From Brevibacterium spongiae (GTDB lineage: Bacteria > Actinomycetota > Actinomycetes > Actinomycetales > Brevibacteriaceae): a stretch of 64,000 bases of DNA. Below the pieces are notes generated by a model that saw only the letters and a list, made by a program, of their open reading frames with translations, made no database searches and was not told the origin of the DNA. Made by a program: the position numbers and the translations under genes. The stretch's first letter is position 1; each line of letters begins with the position of its first letter. Where the stretch lies: contig NZ_CP093443.1 in assembly GCF_026168515.1 (NCBI RefSeq), positions 3,286,001 through 3,350,000 of the forward strand. Direction: 5' to 3'. This document shows, piece by piece, positions 35,349-44,145 of this stretch.

Positions 35349-36212
35349 ATGAGCGCGAACGCAGGATTGAGAACAGTGGATTCGGAGATCATCGCACTGG
35401 CCGAGGACGAGTACGCCGCCGCAGCCGAGACCGCCGGCATCGAGGTGCGCGAGATCCACACTGCCGATGAGGCGGCCAAAGCGTCGATGCTGCTCGACGA
35501 GGTGTGGAACGTCGACGAGACCGGCACGAACGTGTTCGAACCCAGCCTCATCATCGCCTTCACGCACGCCGGAAACTATGTCTCCGCCGCCTACAGCGTC
35601 GACGATCCCGACGAGATGATCGGTGTGACCATCGGCTTCTTCGGGCAGCCGTTGGGCACCGTCATGCATTCGCACATCGCCGGGGTGCGCCATCAGGTCA
35701 TCGGCCGCGGCGCCGGTTCGGCGATGAAGCTGCACCAGCGGCTGTGGTGCCTCAACCTCGGCATCACGGAGATGACCTGGACCTTCGATCCGCTGGTGGC
35801 TCGCAACGCCTACTTCAACTTCCAGCGCCTCGGCGTCGGCATGGTCGAATACCTCGAGGACTTCTACGGTCAGATGCGCGATGGAGTCAATGCTGGTCAG
35901 GCCAGCGACCGGATGATGGTCTCGTGGCCGCTCGACCGACCGGCGCGGGTGGCGACGACCGATCCCGGCTCGGCTTTCCCCTGCCTGCGCGCCGATGAGG
36001 ACGGCGAACCGCTGCTCAGCGAGGTGCCGAAGGAGACAGAGTTCGTCTCCCTCGACTTCCCCTCCGACATCGAGGACCTGCGCGGTCAGGACGCGGATCT
36101 GGCCAGCCGGTGGCGGTTGGCTCTGCGGACCGCGCTGACCGGGCTCGTCGGCGACGGCTGGGTCGTCGACACCTGCCTCAAGGGAGGCACGTACCTGCTC
36201 CACCACCCCTGA
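35349..36212 (+). CDS. GNAT-fold acetyltransferase-like protein (COG3375 type)
   Basis: The 287-residue product resembles the large GNAT-like proteins once listed as predicted chorismate-synthase relatives. It has VREIHTADEAAKASMLLDEVWN near 36, the central strand FEPSLIIAFTHAGNYVSAAY, HSHIAGVRHQVIGRGAGSAMKLHQR near 105 (the acetyl-CoA loop) and MTWTFDPLVARNAYFNFQRLGV near 138. The substrate is unknown. ATG at 35349 has CACAAT six bases upstream and no ribosome site, so it may be leaderless. The gene is followed by the chromate transporter on the same strand, 54 bases away. Confidence 0.7.
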   Translation: MSANAGLRTVDSEIIALAEDEYAAAAETAGIEVREIHTADEAAKASMLLDEVWNVDETGTNVFEPSLIIAFTHAGNYVSAAYSVDDPDEMIGVTIGFFGQPLGTVMHSHIAGVRHQVIGRGAGSAMKLHQRLWCLNLGITEMTWTFDPLVARNAYFNFQRLGVGMVEYLEDFYGQMRDGVNAGQASDRMMVSWPLDRPARVATTDPGSAFPCLRADEDGEPLLSEVPKETEFVSLDFPSDIEDLRGQDADLASRWRLALRTALTGLVGDGWVVDTCLKGGTYLLHHP

Positions 36213-36266
36213 ACTCGGGCGCGGGCCGTTCACCTCGGCGTCATCTGAGCCGTGTTCACTGATCCG

Positions 36267-37562
36267 ATGACCACCGCAACTGACCGCACCTCCGAGGTCG
36301 CCTCGTCATTCCTGCGCCTGGGCCTGACCTCCTTCGGCGGTCCGGTCGCACACCTCGGCTACTTCCGTGAGGCCTTCGTCGACCGCAGACGGTGGCTCGA
36401 TGACCGGGAGTATGCGGACCTCGTGGCTCTGTGCCAGATGCTGCCCGGCCCCGCCTCGAGCCAGGTGGGAATGGGTCTGGGTCTGCGGCGAGCCGGTCTT
36501 CCCGGACTGTTCGCGGCCTGGGTGAGCTTCACTCTGCCCTCGGCGATCGTGCTCACTCTCTTCGCGCTCGGGCTGGATGCCATCGGCGATGTCGGCGATT
36601 CGGGCTGGCTGCTCGGGCTCAAGGCCGCGGCGGTCGCCGTCGTCGCCGGGGCGGTGATGTCGATGGCGAAGTCGCTGACCCCGGATGCCAAGCGCGCCAC
36701 CATCGCCGCAGTCGCACTCATCCTCATGCTCGTCGTCCCCGCCTCCGTCGTTCCGACTGCGGTCGTCCAGGTCGCGGCGATCGTTCTCGGCGGAGTGCTC
36801 GGACTTGTGTGGGTGCGTCCCCGTCGCACCCCCGCCGAGGCGGTCGCCGACTCCGCCGACACCGGCCCTTCCACGGGCGCAGAGGCATCCACTGCACCCG
36901 CGGCTGCCGATGCCGACGGCGCAGCCGAGACTCCTCGGCTCGGGTCACGAACCTCGCGACGTCTGGGCATCGCCTCGCTCATCGCCTTCGCAGCCCTCCT
37001 CATCGGGCTGCCTGCCCTGGCTGCGACGACTGGGGACGCGACCCTGCGACTCATCGACATCTTCTACCGGGCAGGCGCCCTGGTCTTCGGCGGCGGACAT
37101 GTCGTCCTGCCGCTGCTCGAAGCCGAACTCGTGCCGACGGGACTGGTCGACCACGACACGTTCCTCGCCGGCTACGGAGCAGCCCAAGCGGTACCCGGTC
37201 CCCTTTTCACCTTCGCGGCGTTCCTCGGTGCGTCGATGACGACGGGACCCGGCGGCATCCTCGGTGCCGGTATCGCTCTGCTCGCGATCTTCCTCCCCGC
37301 CGCTCTGCTCGTCATCGGCGTCCTGCCGTTCTGGGAGCGGCTGCGGGCCTGGGAACCGGCGACGGCGGCACTGACCGGAGTCAATGCCGCCGTCGTGGGG
37401 CTCTTGGGGGCCGCGCTCTACGACCCCGTCTTCATCCAGGGCATCACCTCGCCGGCGGCCCTGGCACTGGCCGTCGCCGTGTTCGTCGCCGGGACCATGT
37501 GGAAGGTCCCGGCGTGGGCGAGCGTCATCGGTGCCGGACTGCTCGGCTGGCTTCTGCTGTGA
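36267..37562 (+). CDS. chrA: Chromate transporter, ChrA long-chain type
   Basis: The 431-residue product has two homologous halves, each with the ChrA motif: FLRLGLTSFGGPVAHLGYFREAFV with LCQMLPGPASSQVGMGLG in the first, and GALVFGGGHVVLPLLE with GYGAAQAVPGPLFTFAAFLGA in the second. The halves are separated by a low-complexity Ala/Thr/Asp loop at about 185-225. It should export chromate; sulfate or other oxyanions are possible. ATG at 36267 is used; GTG at 36252 is in frame and neither has a clear ribosome site. Its stop directly abuts the convergent ligase stop (TGATCA). Confidence 0.88.
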   Translation: MTTATDRTSEVASSFLRLGLTSFGGPVAHLGYFREAFVDRRRWLDDREYADLVALCQMLPGPASSQVGMGLGLRRAGLPGLFAAWVSFTLPSAIVLTLFALGLDAIGDVGDSGWLLGLKAAAVAVVAGAVMSMAKSLTPDAKRATIAAVALILMLVVPASVVPTAVVQVAAIVLGGVLGLVWVRPRRTPAEAVADSADTGPSTGAEASTAPAAADADGAAETPRLGSRTSRRLGIASLIAFAALLIGLPALAATTGDATLRLIDIFYRAGALVFGGGHVVLPLLEAELVPTGLVDHDTFLAGYGAAQAVPGPLFTFAAFLGASMTTGPGGILGAGIALLAIFLPAALLVIGVLPFWERLRAWEPATAALTGVNAAVVGLLGAALYDPVFIQGITSPAALALAVAVFVAGTMWKVPAWASVIGAGLLGWLLL

Positions 37563-39194
37563 TCAGCGCTCTTCCCAGTTCTTGCGCAACAGCTTCTTGT
37601 CGAGCTTGCCCACCGAGGTGCGCGGCATCTCCGTGACGACGTTGACCTCATCGGGCATCTGCCACTTGGCGAAACGGGAACCGAGCGTCTCGATGATCGA
37701 CTCTCGGGTCACCTCGGCGCCGGGATTGGCCACGACGTAGGCGACGGGACGCTCATCCCACTTCTCGTCGGGGACGCCGATGACGGCGGCCTCACTGACG
37801 TCGGGGTTGTCGAGGATCGCGTTCTCCATGTCGATCGACGAGATCCACTCGCCGCCGGACTTGATGACATCCTTGAGCCGGTCGGTGATCTTGAGGTACC
37901 CGTGCTCGTCGATGACGCCGACGTCGCCGGAGCGCCACCAGCCGTCGAGGAAGCGGTCGGCATTGTCGGGCAGCTTGAAGTACGACTCAGTGATCCACGG
38001 GCCGCGCATGACGATCTCTCCCATGGACTTCCCGTCGCGGGGCAGCTCATTGCCTTCGGGGTCGACGGTCTTGAGCTCGACGCCGATGATCGGCAGACCC
38101 TGGGAGCGTTTGAGATCCCACTTCTCCTCCTCGGTGAGGTCCATGTCGGGCTTGAGCTTCCAGTTCGTCGTCGCCAACGGGGTGGTCTCCGTGGCGCCGT
38201 AGCCGTGGATGACATCCGCGCCGGTGATCTCCTTGAACCCGCGCATCATCGACAGCGGCGGTTCCGAGGATCCGGAGACGAGACGCACACCGCTGAGGTC
38301 CGGTGCCTGCGGCATCTTCTTCATCATCTGCAGCATCGGGCCGAAGATCGCCGGCGCACCATTGGCCAGGGTCACCTTCTCATCGATGAACGCCTGCGCG
38401 ATGGCGCCGAACTCCTCGGCGGCGAACTTGCCCGGCAGCACGAGCTTGGCTCCGGCGGCCACGGCGTTCTGCGGGAAGCCCCAAGACAGGACGTGGAACA
38501 TCGGGGTGATCGGCATGACGCAGTCGTCGAACGTCGCATTGAGCGCGGCCAGACCGCCCATGGTGTGCAGGTAGATGGACCGGTGGGAGTAGTAGACGCC
38601 CTTGGGCCGCCCCGTGGTGCCGGTGGTGTAGCCGGCGTAGGCGGCGGTCTTCTCCTCGATGACGGGCCAATCGTAGGTCTCGGGCTTGTCGGCGATGAGG
38701 TCCTCGTAGAAGACGACATTGCTCAGGCTCGTCTCGATCTCACCGACCGGCTTGTCCGTCATCACGACCCAGCCCTTGACGTCGAGCTTCGGTGCCAGGG
38801 ACTCGGCGACCTGCAGCAGCGATTCGTCGACGAAGATCCAGTCGGACTTCGAATGGCTGACGACATAGGCGAGGTCCTCGGGCGCCAGACGCAGATTGAG
38901 CTGAAGCATCGTCGCGGCCACACCGGGCACCGAGAAGTAGAGCTCGAGGTGGCGGCGGGAGTTCCAGTCGAGGACGCCGACCATGGAACCGGCGCCGACG
39001 CCGAGCTCATCGAGGCCGTGCGCGAGCTGCGCCATGCGCTTGAACTCGTCGGCGTAGTTCGACCGCCCCCAGGACCCGTCCGAACGGCGGTAGACGACTT
39101 CGGAGGTGCCGAAGACGGTGGCCGCATGGCGGATGAGGGTGGTGGTGTTGAGCTGGTAGCTGTCGCCCAGAGTGGACGGAATTCCTGTCAGCAT
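37563..39194 (-). CDS. Long-chain fatty-acid-CoA ligase / AMP-binding enzyme
   Basis: The 543-residue product is a complete ANL-family ligase. The P-loop-like segment [19 protein letters not shown] is near 195-210, the adenine motif [11 protein letters not shown] near 325, the [24 protein letters not shown] hinge near 415, and the catalytic lysine near the end in [11 protein letters not shown]. It activates a medium or long-chain fatty acid to the acyl-CoA. ATG at 39194 follows GAAGGAG. It lies near the enoyl-CoA hydratase gene at 39492 on the same strand, but a 297-base gap with a tandem repeat separates them. The exact chain length is unknown. Confidence 0.9.
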   Translation of the reverse strand: MLTGIPSTLGDSYQLNTTTLIRHAATVFGTSEVVYRRSDGSWGRSNYADEFKRMAQLAHGLDELGVGAGSMVGVLDWNSRRHLELYFSVPGVAATMLQLNLRLAPEDLAYVVSHSKSDWIFVDESLLQVAESLAPKLDVKGWVVMTDKPVGEIETSLSNVVFYEDLIADKPETYDWPVIEEKTAAYAGYTTGTTGRPKGVYYSHRSIYLHTMGGLAALNATFDDCVMPITPMFHVLSWGFPQNAVAAGAKLVLPGKFAAEEFGAIAQAFIDEKVTLANGAPAIFGPMLQMMKKMPQAPDLSGVRLVSGSSEPPLSMMRGFKEITGADVIHGYGATETTPLATTNWKLKPDMDLTEEEKWDLKRSQGLPIIGVELKTVDPEGNELPRDGKSMGEIVMRGPWITESYFKLPDNADRFLDGWWRSGDVGVIDEHGYLKITDRLKDVIKSGGEWISSIDMENAILDNPDVSEAAVIGVPDEKWDERPVAYVVANPGAEVTRESIIETLGSRFAKWQMPDEVNVVTEMPRTSVGKLDKKLLRKNWEER

Positions 39195-39313
39195 GAGACT
39201 CCTTCGTTCGCGCTCGGAACCTGCAGCGGATCTGCGGCCGCGGCAGAGATTTAAGGGTGATCACCACTTTCAACGGCGGGTGATCGAACCGTCGATCGCC
39301 GGACGCCCGGTTG

Positions 39314-39370
39314 CCCTGGTGGGCGGGTGTCCCGGTGGGCGCCCCGGTGGGCGGGTGCCCCGGTGGGCGA
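39314..39370. repeat. GC-rich tandem repeat, units 12 and 16 bp
   Basis: The core CCCGGTGGGCG recurs four times with GGTG or GCC spacers in the gap upstream of the ligase gene. A 10-bp palindrome GGTGATCACC lies at 39256-39265, between this array and the ligase start. Confidence 0.75.
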
Positions 39371-39491
39371 TCATCACCGTCAGACTATCCTCGCAGCGGA
39401 CTCCGAGGGGCGAAGCGGTGCGGAACGTTATCAAGGAGAGACAGCCGCGCCGACGCTCCGCTTCGTCTCCAGTGTCACTGTCCGAGGAATG

Positions 39492-40253
39492 TCACTGTCC
39501 GGTGAAGTCCGGGGACCTCTTGTCGAGGAAGGCGGCGACCCCCTCGGCGAAGTCGGCACTGGCACGCAGTGCGTCCTGTCCTTCGACCTCGCGGCCGAAG
39601 GACGACTCGAGTGCGGTCAAGCTGGCCCGGTTGATCGCTCGCTTCGAAGCGGTCAGGGCCAGGGTGGGGCCCTGCGCGAAGACTGCGGCGACCTCTTCGG
39701 CACGGGTCAGGTGGCTCCCGGCCGGGACGACTTCGCTGGCCAGCCCCCAGTCGAGGGCGTCGGCGGCCTGCAGCTTCTCTCCCGTCAGTGCCAGACGCAG
39801 TGCCCGGTGGCGTCCGGCGGAGGCGGCGACCAGGGCGGTGGAGCCGCCGTCGGGCATGAGACCGATCTTCGTGAAGGGCAGCATGAGATAGGACTTCTCG
39901 CTCATCACCAGGTAGTCGCAGGCGAGGGCGAGGGAACACCCGATGCCGGCAGCCGGTCCGGAGACCGCAGCGATCGTGGGGATGGAGAGGTCGAGGATCG
40001 ATGCGATGATCGCGTTCGCTCCGGCGAGGTCGATGCCCTCGCGCTCAGCGACTCCTCCCTGCAGGTCCGCCCCGGAGCTGAATGCGCGTTCGCTGCCTGT
40101 GAGGATGAGGGCGCGTGAGTTCTCTGCGGCCTCGGTGACGGCTGCGCCGATGGACTGGAACGTCTCCTCATTGAGGGCGTTGAGGCTCTCCGGGCGGTTG
40201 ATGGTGATGGTCGTGACATCGCCGGTGACTTCGGTGAGAACACTGGAGGACAA
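39492..40253 (-). CDS. Enoyl-CoA hydratase
   Basis: The 253-residue crotonase has both oxyanion segments: SERAFSSGADLQGG near 55 and GPAAGIGCSLALACDYLVMSEKSYLMLPFTKIGLMPDGGST near 100-140. The final lysine-rich helix TLALTASKRAINRA is typical. It should act in fatty-acid or aromatic-acid beta-oxidation. The start is TTG at 40253 (CAA on the plus strand), seven to nine bases after AAGGAG, because no ATG fits. A perfect 14-bp palindrome lies 63 bases upstream at 40316, a likely acyl-CoA-responsive operator. Confidence 0.87.
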   Translation of the reverse strand: MSSSVLTEVTGDVTTITINRPESLNALNEETFQSIGAAVTEAAENSRALILTGSERAFSSGADLQGGVAEREGIDLAGANAIIASILDLSIPTIAAVSGPAAGIGCSLALACDYLVMSEKSYLMLPFTKIGLMPDGGSTALVAASAGRHRALRLALTGEKLQAADALDWGLASEVVPAGSHLTRAEEVAAVFAQGPTLALTASKRAINRASLTALESSFGREVEGQDALRASADFAEGVAAFLDKRSPDFTGQ

Positions 40254-40315
40254 TGCGACTCCTTCGTACGAATCCGGTGGTGGTCCATGTGGATGATGGG
40301 GCTTCCACCGCCACT

Positions 40316-40329
40316 TTAACGTACGTTAA
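40316..40329. promoter_or_regulatory. Perfect 14-bp palindrome upstream of the enoyl-CoA hydratase gene
   Basis: TTAACGTACGTTAA is self-complementary, AT-rich against its surroundings, and lies about 60 bases before the TTG start. The form fits TetR-type regulators of lipid catabolism. No regulator gene is adjacent, so a trans-acting one is implied. Confidence 0.6.
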
Positions 40330-40468
40330 GTTGATCTGCGTCACAGGTCCGAACTGCGTCTGCGCTGCTTCGCTCACCGTCGAAAAACGGGTTGAGCGCC
40401 GAGGCACGCGTGCACACATGCGTCTCTCGAACACTCAACCCGTGTTTCGGCGGACGGCACCGCCGGAG

Positions 40469-41638
40469 TCAGCCCAGGGCCGCCTCGAGGTCGGCCCACA
40501 GGTCCTCGAGGTTCTCGATGCCTACGCTCAGCCGGATGAGTCCCTCGGGCACCGTCTCGGGTTCCGCCGGGTGGCGGCGACGACGTTCGATGAGGGATTC
40601 CACCCCGCCCAGGGAGGTCGCCGGCGTCCACAGTCGGACCGCCTCGGCGATGGCGGTGGCCTTCTCCGCGGTGTCGACGGTGAAGGCGATGATCGCGCCG
40701 AACCCGTTCATCTGCGCTGCCGCGCGGGCGTGGCCGGGATCGGCGGGCAGGCCCGGGTAGCGGGTCTCGGTGACGGTCGGGTGCGCGGCGAGGCGTTCGG
40801 CGATGGCCTGGGCGTTGGCCTGCGCGCGGTCGAGCCGCACGGCCAGGGTGCGCAGCCCGCGCAGGGCGAGCCAGACCTCGAAGGGCCCGGCGATGGCCCC
40901 GCGCATCGACCGTTCGGTGTGCAGGCGCTCCCGCAGTTCGGTGCTGCTGGTCAGCGCTGCTCCGAGGACGACGTCGGAGTGCCCGGCGAGGTACTTCGTC
41001 ACCGAGTGGACGACGATATCGGCGCCGTGATCCAGCGGAGTCTGCAGCAGCGGTGTGGCGAAGGTGTTGTCCACGGCGACGAGGAAGCCGCGATCCTTCG
41101 CAGCCGCCGTCAGCGCCGGAACGTCGCCGACCTCGAGCATCGGGTTCGTCGGCGATTCGATCCACAGCATCCCGGGTCCCGCCGTCTTCGCAGACGCCTC
41201 GTCGAGGGCTGCGATGACCGCCTCGGTGTCGGCGATGTCGACGGTCACGAGGTCGAAGCCCTGCCGCTGGGCGATCTGTTCGGCCGAGGCGAGCGCCCCC
41301 TGGTAGGTGTGGGCCGGGATGACGAGCGTGCCGCTGGCCGGGACCAGACTGATCACCGCGGAGATCGCTGCCAATCCGGAGCCGAAGACCAGCCCGGGCA
41401 GGGAAGCATGTTCGAGCTGTCCCAGAGCTTCTTCGAACGGCGACCAGGCCGGGGTGTCGAAGCGGGCGTAGGCGTAGGGAGAGGATGAGATGTCGCCGGT
41501 GCTCACAAAGGTCGACGAGAGGTCGATCGGCGGGTTCACCGAGGCGCCGTCGGTGCGCGGAGGGCGCCCGATTTCGACGACGAGGGTGTCCGGGGAGAGT
41601 GCGGGGCGGGCTGAAGAGTCGGGCTCGGGCGAAGTCAT
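40469..41638 (-). CDS. PLP-dependent Cys/Met metabolism enzyme (cystathionine gamma-synthase family)
   Basis: The 389-residue product is a full Cys/Met-metabolism PLP enzyme. It has the YARFDTPAWSPFEEALGQLEH substrate region near 45, SGLAAISAVI near 80, the DNTFATPLLQTPLDHGADIVVHSVTKYLAGHSDVVLGA segment with the Schiff-base lysine (about 205), and the C-terminal SLGGVESLIERR with RLSVGIENLEDLWADLEAAL. It could be a cystathionine gamma-synthase, beta-lyase or gamma-lyase; the family does not separate by eye. TATATT lies exactly six bases before the ATG at 41638, so it is probably leaderless. A 7-13-7 inverted repeat is just upstream, and a LysR gene follows. Confidence 0.88.
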   Translation of the reverse strand: MTSPEPDSSARPALSPDTLVVEIGRPPRTDGASVNPPIDLSSTFVSTGDISSSPYAYARFDTPAWSPFEEALGQLEHASLPGLVFGSGLAAISAVISLVPASGTLVIPAHTYQGALASAEQIAQRQGFDLVTVDIADTEAVIAALDEASAKTAGPGMLWIESPTNPMLEVGDVPALTAAAKDRGFLVAVDNTFATPLLQTPLDHGADIVVHSVTKYLAGHSDVVLGAALTSSTELRERLHTERSMRGAIAGPFEVWLALRGLRTLAVRLDRAQANAQAIAERLAAHPTVTETRYPGLPADPGHARAAAQMNGFGAIIAFTVDTAEKATAIAEAVRLWTPATSLGGVESLIERRRRHPAEPETVPEGLIRLSVGIENLEDLWADLEAALG

Positions 41639-41660
41639 ACGACCAATATATGCCCACCTC

Positions 41661-41687
41661 GTTACACGATGTCGACGGCGGTGTAAC
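41661..41687. promoter_or_regulatory. GTTACAC-N13-GTGTAAC inverted repeat upstream of the PLP gene
   Basis: Perfect 7-bp arms at 41661-41667 and 41681-41687 lie 23 bases before the start of the PLP enzyme gene, just upstream of its -10 hexamer. The T-N11-A arrangement within it is the kind bound by LysR regulators, and a LysR gene is the next gene upstream. Confidence 0.55.
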
Positions 41688-41751
41688 AGACGCATTTCGG
41701 CGCCGCTTCGCCATGTCGAGCGGCCGCCCGGCCAGGTTGTGTGAAGTCCGC

Positions 41752-42669
41752 TCAGCCGAGGCTGTCGACCATGTGGTCGAGGAGCAGCCGGGCTCCCACG
41801 GACTGCCGTCTGGCCGGTGACCACACGGCATGGAGTTCGCGGGAGAGGTCGAGGCTGTCGGAGACCGGCAGCGGCAGCAGTCGTCCGGCCCGGAAGTCAT
41901 CGCGCAGCGCCAGCTCGGAGAGCACCACCGGGGCGATCGACGTGGCCGCTGCGATGCGCAGCGCCGAATTCGACTCGTACTCCCCCGCCGTCGTCACTCC
42001 GCCGACCGATGCCAGTGCCGCGTCGATGGCCTCTCTCGTTCCGGAACCGATTTCGCGCACGAGCAGCGGAACCTCGGCGAGCGCCTCGGCGGTGATCGGC
42101 TTCGTCCACGCTCCGGCGAACTGCGGAGCGCAGGCGATCATCAGCCGGTCGCGGCCGACCACCGCGGTCTCGAGTCCCGTCGGCAGGGACACGGATTCGA
42201 TGAGTCCGAGGTCGCAGGTCTGTCTGCGCACTCTATCGATGACGGTCGCCGAGTTCTCCACTGACAGACCGATGTCGATGTCCGGGTGCGCGGCCCGGAA
42301 GGTCGTGAGGCGGTGGGGCATGAGGTATTCGGCCACGGTCAGTGAGGCGCTGACCTTGACGGTGCCGGCGCGGGCGTCCTGTATGGCACGCGCTCCCGCG
42401 TACAAGGTGTCATAGGCTTCGATGACCTTCGACGCCCATTCGGCGACTGCTCGGCCTTCGACGGTGAGCTCGGTTCCGCGCGGAGATCGCCTGAGCAGCG
42501 GCACTTTGAGGTCGCGTTCGAGGTTGCGCAGGCTGCGGGAGGCGTTCGGCTGGGCCAGATCGAGCATGGCCGCTGCCTGACCGATCGACCGCGCATTGCC
42601 GCTGAGCGCCACCAGCAGCCCCAGGGCCTGGAGCTCGGGCCACTTCTTCATATCCCCGAGATCATGCAT
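41752..42669 (-). CDS. LysR family transcriptional regulator
   Basis: The 305-residue product has a LysR winged helix (LGLLVALSGNARSIGQAAAMLDLAQPNASRSLRNLERDL, about 13-50) and a periplasmic-binding-like effector domain starting VKVSASLTVAEYLMPHRLTTFRAAHPDIDIGL. It resembles the YeiE/CysB-like branch found next to PF03601 exporters. ATG at 42669 is used; ATGs at 42696 and 42651 are possible. It is divergent from the exporter gene at 42756, so it probably controls it in response to a sulfur or amino-acid signal. It is upstream of the PLP sulfur enzyme on the same strand. Confidence 0.85.
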   Translation of the reverse strand: MHDLGDMKKWPELQALGLLVALSGNARSIGQAAAMLDLAQPNASRSLRNLERDLKVPLLRRSPRGTELTVEGRAVAEWASKVIEAYDTLYAGARAIQDARAGTVKVSASLTVAEYLMPHRLTTFRAAHPDIDIGLSVENSATVIDRVRRQTCDLGLIESVSLPTGLETAVVGRDRLMIACAPQFAGAWTKPITAEALAEVPLLVREIGSGTREAIDAALASVGGVTTAGEYESNSALRIAAATSIAPVVLSELALRDDFRAGRLLPLPVSDSLDLSRELHAVWSPARRQSVGARLLLDHMVDSLG

Positions 42670-42755
42670 AGCCTCATCATGGCATATCAGATGCATATGG
42701 GTTGCTTCGCAATCGCCGTCTACCGGCCGTGACTGCGCCTTGCCAGACTGAGGTC

Positions 42756-43901
42756 ATGAACCGCTTCACCTCCCTCGTGCCCGGCCTGGCCATCGCCGCT
42801 GCGGCGACGGCCATCGCCTGGCCGATCTCCATGCTCCTGCCGGTGCTCTCCCCGCTGCTTGTGGCCATCGTGCTGGGCATTCTGCTGGGCAACCTCGTCC
42901 CCAACCTTCCCGAGGCGCTCGTCCCCGGCCTCAACTTCGCCGCGAAGCCGCTGCTGCGCCTGGGCATCATCGCCCTCGGCGCGCAGGTCGTGCTCGGCGA
43001 CATCCTCGATCTCGGCTGGCTGGTCCTCGTCCTCGCCGCCGTCGTCGTCGCCGCAGGCATCCTCTCGGCCCTGGCTCTGGCGAAACCGCTCAAGGTCGAC
43101 CGCCCCCTGGCCGTGCTCATCGGCAGCGGCTTCGGCATCTGCGGTGCCGCGGCAGTCGCCGGAGTCGAGTCGACGCTGAAGTCGAAGAAGGAGGATGTTG
43201 CCGCCGCGATCGGCCTCGTCGTCCTCTTCGGCACCCTGATGATCGCCGTCGTGCCGTCCCTGTCGACGGCCATGGGGCTGTCCCCGGAGACCGCTGGAAT
43301 GTGGGGCGGCGCCTCCACCCACGAGGTCGCGCAGGTCGTCGCGATCGGCGGCATCATCGGTCCCGCCGCGCTCGAGATCGCCGTTCTCGTCAAGCTCGCC
43401 CGCGTCATCATGCTCGCCCCCACCGTCGCGGTGTTCAGTTGGGCCGTGCGCCGCAGCGAGGCACAAGCGCAGGCCAGCACCACCGCCGAGGCGGCCGCCG
43501 GCTCGGATGCGACAGGTGATGGATCGACGACGGCTGGGGCCGAATCAGGTTCCGCGGCCGCCGGGTCAGATGCGGCAGGTGCCAGTTCGGGGCGCACCGG
43601 ACAGATGACCGCCTCCTCGACCGCCCCGGCATCAACCAAGCGACCGCCGATCGTGCCGCTCTTCGTCGTCGGCTTCCTGATCATGGCGGCTCTGCGCACC
43701 GTCGGCGTGCTGCCGGAGTTCGCGGTCACCGGACTCAACTGGATCCAGACGGTGTGCCTGGCCATGGCGATGTTCGCCCTCGGTCGCGGAGTGCAGTGGC
43801 GTTCGCTGAAGAACCTCGGCGGTCGCCCGCTCGTGCTGGCCGCCCTGGTCACGATCATCGTCGGCCTCATCGGCCTCGGCGGAGCCCTCCTGCTCACCTG
43901 A
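42756..43901 (+). CDS. PF03601 (YeiH-type) putative sulfate exporter family membrane protein
   Basis: The 381-residue product has about ten membrane segments with the family motifs LLRLGIIALGAQVVLGDIL near 62, GSGFGICGAAAVAGVES near 128 and GASTHEVAQVVAIGGIIG near 185. The C-terminal helix has RTVGVLPEF. Between the eighth and ninth segments is a 60-residue Ala/Ser/Gly/Thr low-complexity loop (about 228-288), longer than usual. Family members are proposed sulfate or sulfonate exporters. It is divergent from a LysR gene, the standard arrangement for this family. ATG at 42756 has GAGG close by; CAGACT lies six bases upstream. Confidence 0.82.
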   Translation: MNRFTSLVPGLAIAAAATAIAWPISMLLPVLSPLLVAIVLGILLGNLVPNLPEALVPGLNFAAKPLLRLGIIALGAQVVLGDILDLGWLVLVLAAVVVAAGILSALALAKPLKVDRPLAVLIGSGFGICGAAAVAGVESTLKSKKEDVAAAIGLVVLFGTLMIAVVPSLSTAMGLSPETAGMWGGASTHEVAQVVAIGGIIGPAALEIAVLVKLARVIMLAPTVAVFSWAVRRSEAQAQASTTAEAAAGSDATGDGSTTAGAESGSAAAGSDAAGASSGRTGQMTASSTAPASTKRPPIVPLFVVGFLIMAALRTVGVLPEFAVTGLNWIQTVCLAMAMFALGRGVQWRSLKNLGGRPLVLAALVTIIVGLIGLGGALLLT

Positions 43902-44065
43902 GCCGTTGGGGCCGCTCACCCTCGGCGCATCCCCCTCTCCCACCTCCAAGCGCAACCCTCTCCCCACCTGCAGGAGTGGGCGGTTTCGTACGGGAGGGAA
44001 GAGCCGCCTCGGCGAGGGTGTGCCACCTGTCGGGAATCCGCGGGCAGTCGGACACGTCGCCACTG

Positions 44066-44077
44066 TACCGGCCGGTA
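44066..44077. promoter_or_regulatory. 12-bp palindrome upstream of the MatC-like gene
   Basis: TACCGGCCGGTA is self-complementary, about 70 bases before the ATG at 44146 and upstream of a possible -10 TAGTGT. A short GC-rich palindrome can arise by chance, so support is weak. Confidence 0.35.
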
Positions 44078-44145
44078 ACGCTGGTAGTGTCTCTCAGCGA
44101 ATGGCCCGGCGATACTCAGTGTCGCTCCAGAATCCCGAGGACGTC

